Assembly (NCBI GenBank): GCA_030142905.1
Contig: JASJOG010000042.1
Coordinates: 746,501 to 810,500, forward strand
Length of the DNA: 64,000 nt
Reading direction: 5' to 3'
DNA from: Heliopora coerulea
Lineage: Eukaryota; Cnidaria; Anthozoa; Scleralcyonacea; Helioporidae
The stretch's first letter is position 1; every line of letters starts with the position of its first letter. The position numbers and the translations under genes are program-made. Shown here piece by piece: positions 44,388 through 55,110 of this stretch. The notes beneath the pieces are model-generated. The model was not told the origin of the DNA and made no database searches. It worked only from the letters and a program-made list of their open reading frames with translations.

Positions 44388-44525
44388 CTGAAGATGACCG
44401 CCGCTAAGGCTGTCGAAACGTCAGTCACTTCAACCAATAGTCTTTCTCAAGACTACACTAACCTGGACGATCAACTTCCTCAAACATGTCACGATTCTCC
44501 CAGGTTCAAACCATTTACTTTATTA
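44388..44525 (+). repeat. PLE-2 pLTR, 3' copy, with hammerhead-like motif
   Basis: 44403-44525 repeats the 5' pLTR. Just before and into it lies CTGAAGA (44388-44394), one extra T, the helix GACCGCC/GGCTGTC (44396-44402, 44408-44414, one mismatch), GAAA (44415-44418) and CGTC. The ATG at 44394-44396 is in frame with the pLTR-encoded start of the RT protein (MTAAKAVETSVTS). Confidence 0.75.
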
Positions 44526-44536
44526 ATATCCTGAAT

Positions 44537-45076
44537 ATTGATTGCAATGATCTTAAGAAACTTTTGTCGTTCACAAAATCACGCACCCATTTTTTATTTA
44601 ATGGTAATTTATGCGACCAAGTAGATGGTGTTGCAATAGGGTCTCCTCTTGCACCCCTACATGCAAATCTATTTATAAGTCATCATGAGCATGAAGGGCT
44701 TTCACAATACGGACATAACGGCCCGGAAGACTATCGAAGATACGTCGATGACACCTTTTGCTTTTTCAAGAATGAACAAGACGCGAATAACTTTTTTCAA
44801 TATCTTAACACACGACATCCCTGCATCACTTTCACCACGGAAAAAGATGCAGACGGAAAATTCCCTTTTTTAGACGTTTTAGTAGCTAAAGAAACTGGTA
44901 ACTCTTTTACAACCTCTATTTACAACAAGACGACATATACGGGACTACTAACGAATTTTTTCAGTTTTACTGCATTCTCTTACAAAATGGCATTTATAAA
45001 AACTCTTATTGAAAGAACATTTAAGACCAACAACAACTGGGAAACCTTTCAAAATGATTGTACACAACGCACGTAA
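44537..45076 (+). pseudogene. PLE-1 reverse transcriptase, C-terminal part
   Basis: Continues the frame begun at 40231-40363: FLFNGNLCDQVDGVAIGSPL, then the palm motif YRRYVDDTF and FPFLDVLVAKE. It ends at a stop at 45076, and no GIY-YIG domain can be read after it except scattered wording in other frames. It is a second, distinct PLE lineage compared with PLE-2 (its palm block is RRYVDDTF against FRYVDDTI). Confidence 0.8.
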
Positions 45077-45899
45077 ACGCTAACAAAAACCCAATGTCCA
45101 CAATATCTAATAAACAGAATAAAAAAATCCTATTTAAGCAAAACCAATGAACCACCCGTTACATCCTCTTGTCGTAATAAAACTACGACGAACAGAACAT
45201 ATTTTAAGTTACCCTACATTGGAACATAATCATCAATAACTCAAAAGAAACTACGAAATATAATTCACAGATACTGCAACAATACCGATATAAAACTTGT
45301 CTTTTCGGCTTTCGAAATAAGCAAATTGTTCAGCAACAATGACAATGCGTTAGGCACGTTACACTGGAGAGACCAACAGGCACCTTCGACCAGACAGGAA
45401 TTCTCAAATATTCAAACATCTTGGATCCTGACTCAACCAAATGCCATCTTAAATAAAAAGAAATATACTAAATTCAACATAACAAACCGAAACTTAATAA
45501 ACAACAGGATCATGTTATCTTCAACCCGTCTTTAGAATCTCTGTTAATAACTTCCCATTACCTCATACAAATTATGATTTACATGAAACTTTCCACTAAT
45601 CTAATTTTAATCCTTATTAATTTAATCCTTATTTGCTCTTTTCTAAAATAGGGACATGTGAAAAGTTGTTAACTTTATTATCACATTGATAGGGCGAGCA
45701 ATTCTTCCAAAAATCATCAATTACCAATCAGAGACAAGCTTAAGAAGATCGAACTCTGGTCACAAAGGCTTGAATGGCACTTCAACGTAAAGAAATTAAA
45801 AGAAAACTAACGAGTGTTTTTGAGCGCAAGTGTTTGAATCACAGTGTTAGTCATATACACAAAAACGTTTACGTAAGTCTTTTAAAACAATAAGACTGA

Positions 45900-47880
45900 A
45901 TGTGCAAGACGGAGTTCAATATATTCTTGGTGGGATATTTCCCGTGTTTGGATACTTTGATCTGGTATTAACGAGTATTAACCAATTAGGTATCAGCAAT
46001 TATAATCTCATGTACATCTGTCATAAAGTAAGTTTTCCCAAGCCTAACCTGAACTTGTGGTAACGAGAAGATATAAAAATTATAACACGGTCCAATTTCA
46101 AAACGACTTGAAGGAAGCGATGTGCAATGGGACCATTACCTCAGACCCAAACATTGCGTGGGAGAACTGGAAAAATATATTTTTGGAAATCGCTAATTTA
46201 CATGCCCCGATATGAATGACAAAAATAAACAGCATGTACGAACCATGGATTACGGAAAAAATAAATAAGATTGGTTATTACCGTGATTATATTAAGAAAC
46301 ATGCTGTAAAACTTCGATCTACATTTTACCACCAAGCATACAAAAAATGTAGAAACCAACTAAACGCACTTATCAAAAGAACTAAAATTGAATACTACAA
46401 CAGTAAACTACTAAATGCCAAGATCATTCAGCAAAGAATGTTGGAAAACTATTATTGAATTACTACAAAGACAATCTAAAACCACAAGTGTTAATCATCT
46501 AGAAGTCGACGGTACTAACATAACAGGTGATATTAATATTGCTAAGAGTTTTAATGAATATTTCTCAACAATCGGACCTAAATTAGCGAACAATATCCGT
46601 TTTAGTGGCATAGACCCCTTGAGGTACGTGAGTCCAGCTTCCAGTGCTTTTCAATTTCAGAGTATAGATAGTGGAGAAATTAGAAGTGTTCTCAATTTAT
46701 TGAAGAGTAACAAATCACCAGGGCACGACAATATAACCATAAAACTGTTGATGGACGTGGCCTATTCAATTTCTGATTGGCTACCCAACATTTTCAATCT
46801 GTCGATACAAACTAGAATCTTCCCCGACGACTGGAAGATTGTATACGTTACGCCTATCTATAAAGATGGATCAAAAACAGATTGCGGCTATTATAGGCCG
46901 ATATCTATCATTTCAACAGTAGCTAAGTATCATTTCAACAGTTGATTAACTGGTGTATAAACAACTTATCAGCTACCTACATCAAGACAGTATAATCACT
47001 AATGAACAATCAAGTTTTCGCTGCAACCATTCAACAAACATTCGATCCAGACAAAGACTAGAAAAAATCACTGAAATTCCGGAATTAAAAATCGGAGAAC
47101 AGGTTGTAAACCGAGTCGAAAACAAAAAAGCCTTTGGAGTTATCATTTATGAGCAAATGAATTGGGATAAACACAGCGATAAACAGTGCAAAGATATCTC
47201 AAAAAATAATACACTGCTCAGAAGAGCGAAGCAATTTGTCCCGCAAAGGACACTACAAACTCTTTACAATTCGTTTGTACTGCCCCACTTTACGTATTGT
47301 TGAACTGTTTGGTATGATGGAAATGAAATAATTCTAAAAATGCTATTAATATTTCGAAAACGAGCTGCACGTGTGATAACGGGTTCAAATTACGAAGTCG
47401 GATCTAGCGAACTTTTTCGCGTATTAAAACGGGATAAAATAAAGGAAATATTGGACAAAAGAAAAGTTATTATGATCTATAAAGAACTAAGTGACCTAGT
47501 ACTGACGTACGCATCCCAGTTTTTCACTTTTTGTAACAATAGCACATATGAACTGCGTAGTAACGAAAGTAAACTTTATCTTCGAAAACCTGAAACCAAT
47601 TTTTTAAAAAGAAGTTTTCTTTATAGAGGAGCTGTTGCCTACAACAACCTAAATAATGAATTAAGCGAAAACTTTACACAAATTCCAATGAAACAAGTTA
47701 AAAAAACTTCTTAGTCAAACAATTTAAGAGGATTTGAAAGTGGATATAGATATCGATTGTAAATATTAATACTCATTTAGACAATTTCATTGTAGATAGA
47801 TTAGTTAGTTGTAGTGTATACTTTATTTGAATCAGGTCGCAGAAAGGCAACTGTGCTTAAATAAGTTTAAATAATAATAA
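45900..47880 (+). mobile_element. Decayed CR1/L2-like LINE
   Basis: The plus strand shows, in broken frames, the end of the endonuclease (DLVLTSINQLGISNYNL at about 45958), the linker (NTVQFQNDLKEAM ... WITEKINKIGYYRDYIKK), the RT start (46415-46945: SNKSPGHDNITIKLL, VTPIYKDGSKTDCGYYRPIS) and, after a deletion of the catalytic FADD region near 47040, the C-terminal part (47340-47714: RKRAARVITGSNYEV, YELRSNESKLYLRKP). It ends in an AAATAATAA-type tail near 47868-47890. It cannot transpose. Confidence 0.85.
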
Positions 47881-48456
47881 ATAATAAAAACGAGCCAGAG
47901 CTCGCATGCTGTACAGGCACGTTATCTTATAATAGATATATCATTCATTGCTGTAATCCAAACAACTAACCATAACTCTTGCACTATGTCAGGTCCAATG
48001 ATCCTAACAGTTCTAACAGCAACTGTTGCGTTCTCACAGGCTTTCTTTCGTACAAACATAGAGCGCAAATTTTTACCCAGAATTAACGACACAGGGTTAA
48101 TGGTTCGGATCATGGTTGTTTTTCGATCACTTTGCCAGTCATTTATTCAAACGACCATTGCATCAGCATTCAAAGGTTTAACTAGAATTTCCTATCCTAC
48201 TACCACATTCACACGTGCCAGCAAAACAGTGCAAACGGTGAAATAGTAAGTTCATGCACGGCTTGAATGGAAGCATGACCGTTACGATCAAAAACTGTCA
48301 CAGATTTAAAAATGATTTCTCCATATCATGAGTCATAAGATATATAGACAAAAAGGAGACTTACTAACTCACTTTTTTTCTCATGTTCCTGAACGACTGT
48401 TCCATATTCCTAGGTTTATTCGACTGAAGCGAGAGGCTCTACATTGTCGCCGTACT
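47881..48456. other. No gene recognised
   Basis: Frames at 47922-48113 (-) and 47986-48246 (+) overlap on opposite strands and show no motif. Confidence 0.4.
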
Positions 48457-48727
48457 GCAGAATATCATAATTCGAAGCGCCTGATTTGGCAATAAACCAT
48501 TCTGATAAACGATTGCTATTCTAATCTTCGGACAACAGGTCCGCTGGAATACTTGGAGACGACTGTAAAGACAGGTTTATGGACTAGATAGCGTGAATGT
48601 TTATTACTTTCTTTCGTTCGAAGAAGATTGTGCCGAGACAATGACGTAACAACCGTATAAGATTACAATTAGCGATGGTAGGGAACAACACGATTTTATC
48701 GTAATTCCGACGCTCATAACTTTGATA
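48457..48727. repeat. Dispersed repeat R2, copy 2
   Basis: Nearly identical to 18826-19094. It ends right at the start of duplication copy B. Confidence 0.8.
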
Positions 48728-49523
48728 GATTAGTTAATCGATAGATACAGTCCCCAGAGTGTTGGACCAGCATCTACAAGATTTTCTAGACCGTTTGTGG
48801 AGAACCTTCGCCAAATGGCTCTCCTGTTCGATCTCCTGTTTATCTTTCGCTTTAGACTAAATGGGTTTTATACTAAAAACGTCATGTGTATCATAATTAA
48901 ACATTTAAATACGAAAATGAACAGCTAAGTAAGGCCTGATTCACACGAGCGGCATAAGCATAAGGACAAGATCAATACGAAAACAGAGCATGATATCTCC
49001 TCAAAGAATTGCAAAGATAAAACAAGAACTTTTCTTTCTTCGTCTTTTGTTTGGCTCTTGGCTTATGTTTGGGATATGATCTTATGCTTATGATTACGAC
49101 GATCTGTCGCAGGCTTGACTGCATTCCTTTGTTTGCCTTTACTTTTCGTCCTTATGCTTGTACTTATGCTCATGTGTGAACCACGTTTAACAAGAGTTGG
49201 AGACGATAGGAATTCATTCGCTATTTTTAAAATCGATTTTAAATTTACTTAGGCAAAAACCACGAGTAACCCTAGGGAAAAGCAATATGCATGAAGTGAA
49301 ATAAGAATAAAATCACGGAAATAAAACGCACTTAATTATGTTTTTGTTTGTCCAAACCAGAAAAAAACAGTAGCTTGTTTGTGGTATAATAGAAGAAAAA
49401 CTCTCTTTAAATACATAAGAAGGATTACTCCCAATCTTGAAAGTCAGACGTTTTTGTCCATTGCAGAATTAATCATTTAATTAATGGGCACAGTTGCCGT
49501 TTAGTCACTTATGAATTTTAATC

Positions 49524-50381
49524 TTTTTTTTTCTGAATTTTAATTTTGATCAATATTTATAACTCACTAGTCCTACCTCATTTCACTTACTGTTCTACAG
49601 TATGGAATGATGGTGGTCGTACAAACTTGAATAAGCTGTACAAATTGCAGAAAAGAGCTGCCCGTGTTATAACGGGATCTAGTTACGAAGTTAGGTCAAA
49701 GGAAATTTTTGCTGATTTGGGATGGACTCCGATTGAAAACATTTTAAAGAAACGGGAAGTAAACATTACTTTTAAAGCACTACAAGGACAATTACCAGAA
49801 TATATATCTGAAATGTTTAATATCAGAAATAATGCTATGTATCAACTAAGAAGCAACGATCGAAAACTCCACTTAAATAAACCTAATACAGATTTCATGA
49901 AAAAGTCCTTCTCATATAGGTCAGCGGCTGCATGGAACAAATTGCCTCGCGATATAGTTTCTGAGTATCAAACTCTGTCTACGACAAGATTTAAAAATCT
50001 AATTGATCACTATTTCCAAAATTTGGAAAACAATAATTGATAATGGCTCTAAGATTGTCCAAGACATTTCAAGGCGACACTTGTTTGAACTGCATGAATT
50101 TGGGCTTGTGTGGATTCTAAACACTTGTAGGATGTTAATTGTTAGTTATGTTTGTATATATTATTAATAATCGGTAGTTTGTAATATAGTTTATTGATAG
50201 GTTGTAAATAAAGTAGTTATTATAGGGTGAAGCTGATTAGTATGTAGGCTTCGCAACTATTTGTAATTTAATAGATTTTTAGACCAAAGCACGGCCCATT
50301 GAAAAACAGCTTAGTGTGCTGAATGGCTACCGTGCATAAATAATCTTAAATAAATAAATAAAATAAAAAAAAATAAATCTG
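49524..50381 (+). mobile_element. 5'-truncated CR1/L2-like LINE
   Basis: The frame 49546-50040 encodes the RT C-terminal region (LPHFTYCSTVWNDGG, KLQKRAARVITGSSYEV, DLGWTPIENILKKRE). A 3' UTR follows with a TTAAATAAATAAATAAAAT tail at 50343-50380. Copy A of the duplication shows the site without it. It is less diverged than the LINE at 45900-47880 and belongs to the same or a close family. Confidence 0.88.
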
Positions 50382-50421
50382 GCTAACACTAAACGATTTA
50401 CTCGTTGAGGGAAGACCTCTA

Positions 50422-52102
50422 CAGAGTGTCCCAAAAAAAACGAAAACTATTGAAATCACTTATTGTTAAAATTTGAATGCCCTACGAAAAAGCTGATGCG
50501 TAAAATATTGACAAGGTGCATGTATTAAAATTTAGGTAAGAAAATCGCCTTGTAAAGTGCGCGGTTTTTTGCCCGTGGGAATTTAAAGCAAATTATAAAA
50601 TTCTAACAGAGAAAAACTTTATGAAAATGATAAAATTCAAATTAGTCCTGTCATCGCTCCGAAAGAAAATGGTACAACTGACCACAGAACAAAGAGTTTT
50701 TATTGTGATAAATTATACGCGTACCCAAAGTACAACGGAAGTGCGAAACGCTTTTCAACAAAGGTTTCCAGATCGAAATCCACCTGCGCCAAGCACAATT
50801 CTGAGCAACGTCAGAAAGTATTTAAACGCAGGTACGAGTTTAAACATTAATAAAGGGCATTCTGGCAGAAGAAGAACTATTCGAACTCCGCAAAATCTTG
50901 ACGCTGTAAGAGATCTGTTCCAGCAAAATCCTCACGTGAGTGCTCGTCGCAACCCCATTCCGATTTCCAGAACAAGCTTTAACCGGATAACAAAGATTGA
51001 AATTAAATGGCACCCATACCGAATGCATGTGCGGCATGAGTTGTTGGCAGGCGACTTTGCACGTCGATTGCACTTCTCCAGATGGTTCAACGAACGCTGT
51101 CGTCGGGAAAACTTTTTGGATAGCTTGGTGATCGGAGACGAAGCATCTCGTGTGATGAACGGCGAAGTCAATACGCAAAAAGTACGGCAATATGCACCTA
51201 AAGGACACCCGCCTGCATTTAATTTTGAAAGGAGCGATTCTCGCGTAGATTTGATGGTTTGGGCAGCACTTTGCGGTAATGGTTTAATGTTTGGTCCTTA
51301 CTTTTTCGTGGGGAATGTTAACGGAATCGCCTATCTTCGAATGCTCAACGAATTTGTCTTTCCACAACTCGCTGAACATTTTAATAACCAATATTGGGAG
51401 GGAAGGTTTCGGGGTCTTTGGTGGGCTCAAGATAGCACTCCTGCACATCGCCTTATCGCAGTTAGAGATCGCCTCAACGATGTGTTTGGAAATCATTGCA
51501 TCATAGGTTTAGGTCATGATGTTGAATGACCACCGCGCTCACCTGACTTGACACCATGCGACTTTTTTTTGTGGGGATATGTTAAAGATAAGGTATTTCC
51601 AACTCCACCGCAAAATATTAACAAGTTACGCCATAGGATCGTCAGAGTTCGATGCCTTACAAGAGCAGCCTGCCTTCATTCGACGGGCAGTGGGTGATAT
51701 GCACAGGCGAACAATGCTTTGTGTTGCAAGAGAAGGGGGACATGTCGAAGGTCACGGTGCTTGATTGTATCCATAGTTGTAAATTGTAAATATTGTAAAT
51801 AAAAACTGTTTTGTTTTAATACACATATTTTTCCTTCCTAAAAGCCTGAAACAGCACAATAAGCACATGTTGATCATGAATACAATCTGATTCCATTGTG
51901 TTTACGCACCATAAAACCCACATAAATAAACGCTGCGTACTAACAACATTTTACTGTTTTAGACAGCTTCATTATGTATAAAATTACTTATATCAATCAT
52001 TTATGCACTCGTGGGGACCAACAGAGTGCTAAGGCATTCAAATTCTAACAATTAAATTGTTATTGGTGATTTCAGTAGTTTTCGGTTTTTTGGGACACCC
52101 TG
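50422..52102 (+). mobile_element. Nearly full-length mariner-like element
   Basis: Inverted ends of about 37 bases (CAGAGTGTCCCAAAAAAAAC; complemented right end CAGGGTGTCCCAAAAAACCG) and TA on both sides (50420-50421, 52103-52104). Copy A at about 30697 shows the empty site with a single TA. It encodes a broken transposase and ends with non-coding sequence of about 330 bases. Confidence 0.92.
50669..51770 (+). pseudogene. Mariner transposase with nonsense codon and frameshift
   Basis: From MVQLTTEQR the frame holds an N-terminal helix-turn-helix (residues about 1-60, STTEVRNAFQQRFP), a basic linker, and catalytic blocks VIGDEASR (first Asp) and WAQDSTPAH (second Asp). A TGA at 51528-51530 then stands where the family has tryptophan before PPRSPDLTPCDFFLWGYV, which holds the third Asp in the same frame. 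A frameshift follows near 51630, and the tail FDALQEQPAFIRRAVGDMHR continues in another frame to TGA at about 51764. The interval between the second and third Asp is about 42 residues, longer than in classic mariner (34). Confidence 0.88.
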
Positions 52103-53604
52103 TAGAAAAGCTGTCCAGTAGGTTTCTAGTGCAAGTTGAGGTGTGCGACAGCACACAAATAATCATGTCCAAAATCGATTGATTACTACGATTTAAATTC
52201 AGAAGGCCAGTTTGTCAATATCGATATTCCATACTAAGCGAAGATGTTCAACAATCCTGTGGAAGAAATGTCGGCCAATTTCACCGATGTAGAATTCACA
52301 TCATTTAATGCCAGATAAGTAATGAATAATGTCGAAGAGGGTGTATGTAAAATTGTTCCAAACAACGAAATTAGAGAGAGGTAAAGCACATGCGTTGTAC
52401 TGAATTCCTGGAGCAATCCCTGCGCGAATCGTGCTTCAAAAATTGACCTGGTGAACTTTCAAAACACATCTTCATTTGCCACTTTTCTTCAAATATTAGA
52501 TCAAAATAGTCACGGCTTACACCGTTTCGTTAATAATAACAAAATATCTTCAGCGTGATGAGAATCTTTGGAAGGAGTGACCTTAAAAGTATCGGACATG
52601 ATTTCAAGAACAGAAAATCGTTGGTTGTTATGCGAGGAGAAAAATTATAAAAAAAGACTGCAGAAAGCGTTGAGACAGGTGTAAAGAATTGTTGAACATA
52701 ATTAAATTAAAATAACGATAATGTAATGACTTAAGCTACGGTTCCAGGATAAGTTTATTTTTGAAATGAGTAAACTTCTGTGGATAAGAACGTCAAATTG
52801 AGAGCTGAGGAGCTGGAAATTATAACGGAAAAGTCGCTCGACGAGATAGGATGGCCGGTTTGTTTACCGTGAGCAAAAATGCGGAACAAACAAGGAGGTG
52901 AAACGATATATCCTCTTGTAAATACTTCTCGTAGCTCCGAGGATGTCGTGTGATTACAAACGATTTGTCAGTAATTAAAATTTAACATGTCTAATTTTAG
53001 TCCTGTTTCAATTATGCCAACGATGGTTCTTGTCAAAATTGTTTACTGAGGCACAATATTCGTAAAAACAGTTCGCTTACGGCCATATATTTTTATTACA
53101 AATCTAACATTTCAAGAAAATCTAGAAACATTAGATGGATTGGCTGCAATTACACGCCCCCGGTTGCTTTGACTGGTTAATGAACAGCTAACCTTTGAAC
53201 AATGTGAAAGTAATCTAAATGAAAATATGAGTGGGATGTACCGCTAATATACGGCTACCCTAAAGATGCCCATAAGAGAACATTTTACATAAGCCGGAAA
53301 TCAGATGACAAAATGAAACGTACAGTTGAATACCTCTCAGAAATGCATCAAAATTCCAAGAGTAAATGTCATAGTTGCTTTAGCAGCAATTTAATGCACA
53401 GTAATAAACCTAGGTAAGCTATACATGAACGTTGTTGTTAGCCCTGCTCGTGTGTCCGATTCGAAGCCCTGTTTTAAAATTACATTTTAAGACAGTTACA
53501 GGAAAGTTTCAAACATGCAAACAATGTTTAAAGATACTTTATGCGAGGTCTAATGGGAATGGCTGAACGTTTGCTTATTTTTTGTTTCTTCTCGTATTTT
53601 TCAG

Positions 53605-53786
53605 CTTATAAGTGCGTCAGAGGAAGTCGTGTTCTCCCCCGCAGTCGTCCAACTGGTACCCCAAACGGTCGCATTCGTATGCCTGTTTCTCGTTTTCGTC
53701 GAAGTTTTTCCCCTGGTTACCGTGGTATTCGTCGTAAACCTGGTCGCCCACGTCGCAGTACATATTGGTCAGGTCGCGATGCATGA
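53605..53786 (+). CDS. 3' exon of an arginine-rich peptide gene, copy B (partial)
   Basis: After the acceptor TTTCTTCTCGTATTTTTCAG the frame reads about 59 residues and ends at TGA. It opens YKCVRGSRVLPRSRPTG, continues with SRFRRSFSPGYRGIRRKP and GRPRRSTYWSGRD. Almost a third of the residues are arginine; Gly, Pro and Ser fill the rest; only one cysteine is present. Dibasic pairs and Gly-Arg steps could be processing and amidation sites, but an antimicrobial or DNA-binding role is equally possible. The upstream exon is not identified. Reading through the intron end gives a false signal peptide (LLIFCFFSYFS). A polyadenylation hexamer lies at 53897. Copy A (36671) is a diverged duplicate. The opposite strand is also open here, so the coding strand is supported mainly by the splice and polyadenylation signals. 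Confidence 0.45.
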
Positions 53787-54089
53787 ATCCTTCCTTTCTC
53801 GATGCACTGGCTTTCATTTAAAGGTTCATTTACAAACAAGCGTAGTGTTTAGACAAGATTGATTTGTGTCAAAGTAATGTCAAAGTCTTTAGAAAAAATA
53901 AAAAGTTCTTCATGCTTCAAATGCTTCGACTAGTGAAGTTTTTTCCACCTGGATTATTGCTGGATATAGAGGTTATGTTATGCTATCCCCTCAGCTCGCG
54001 TCTCAAATTAACATGTCTGCTCGTTGCTGAGATTATCGTGACATTTGCCTGGGATTTTTAGCGTAAAAGTTTCTTAATCCTAATTGGTT

Positions 54090-54200
54090 GATATACTCAT
54101 TCGTTCATTCAATCATTCATTCAATCATTCATTCATTCGTTTATTCGTTCATTTGTTCGTTTCATTCGTTCGTTCATTCGTTCATTCAATTAATCAACCA
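54090..54200. repeat. (ATTC/GTTC)n imperfect microsatellite
   Basis: Counterpart of 37166-37275 in duplication copy A. Confidence 0.9.
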
Positions 54201-55110
54201 TTCATTTACTTGTTCTTATGCATTCAAAGTCATTTGGTCAAACGATGATTACAATAGAGGAGAATTATTCTGGTTGTTTTTATCTTGTATTTCTAATAGG
54301 ATCTAAATAATCCAGTAACCATAACATTACCATAAGCAAATCGGATAAAGTTTTACGTGATCCAATGCACAGTGCAGCCGAGAGCTGCAGCTGACCTTGG
54401 GGGTACAGGTAGAGATGTTCGTAGCTCCCCACAGTCGAAAATTAATTTGGTTAACCTCAATAACTGTCGGGCAGAATAAGCTTAAAACCCTTTAAATTTC
54501 TGGAAATTTCCATGTGACTTTTAACCTTCCAAAAGAATATTCTCGGTAATGGAACTAATGTCTAGTCGTATAAACTTCAGAAATAAACAAAACAGTAAAA
54601 GCACTTCCAGATTTAAATTAATAAATATAGATAATTACGAAGCTCAAAATTTTTATTGCTGGTTTACAAACGTTTCTTCATATCTAGTTAATCCAGTATC
54701 ACATGACACAAGATCCATACTGTCTCTCCTCTAAATTGTCATTTTAAGTGAAATCTCGCACAAATATGTCACGTATAAGTGTAAACGTCATGTAATATAA
54801 AATCGTATACTGATCTTTTTTAGTCTAGGACATGGAAATTAACAAATTGGAATGCAAAAATAATGATATTTTCTTATTTTACATAGAACCACTGTTAGTA
54901 CACAAGCAATAGTTCTTCATTCCAGTGATAAATTTTTAAAAAATCTGAATTCAATAAAGTATTTCCCGGCCAATCGGATCCCCTTATTTCTTCCTTGCGC
55001 GGGGTCAATTTGACCCCATTACCTCCCCTCCCGCCGGTACGGTCCAATCAGAGACTCAACTGGCTCTTCAAGAACGTGAGAATCTTTCATACTACATTCT
55101 GTAGGTAAGC

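Larger units (their letters stand above)
40364..44523 (+). mobile_element. Young Penelope-like retroelement (PLE-2) with inverted half copy
   Basis: Inserted in PLE-1 with a 13-bp duplication TAATATCCTGAAT (40351-40363 and 44524-44536). It has an inverted 5'-truncated copy (40364-41724), a 123-bp direct repeat or pLTR (41745-41867 and 44403-44525, the last two bases overlapping the duplication) and a long ORF between. The inverted arms 40364-41724 and 43125-44485 are 1361 bases each, and their encoded proteins agree over 361 residues, so the insertion is recent. Confidence 0.92.
39890..45660 (+). mobile_element. Older Penelope-like element (PLE-1), split by PLE-2
   Basis: 39890-40230 is an inverted copy of the 3' end (compare GGATCATGTTATCTT at 45508 with AAGATAACATGATCC at 40150). 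From 40231 the plus strand starts a reverse transcriptase (VSFDVSSLFTNIPLDET) that is interrupted at 40363 and resumes at 44537. An inverted partial copy in front of a forward copy is a common PLE arrangement. The reading frame decays after about 45076. Confidence 0.75.
48740..55110. repeat. Segmental duplication, copy B
   Basis: Pairs with copy A (29860-38150). It starts with AGATACAGTCCCCAGAGTG and ends near TCTTCAAGAACGTGAGAATC. It carries a LINE tail and a mariner not found in copy A, and lacks PLE-3. It keeps the better preserved arginine-rich peptide exon. Confidence 0.85.

Noticed and set aside
44081..44534. Two ORFs of 77 and 84 codons after the PLE-2 stop
   Set aside because: The first is another frame of the GIY-YIG region. 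The second is the pLTR plus 3' flank; its meaning is covered in the pLTR entry.
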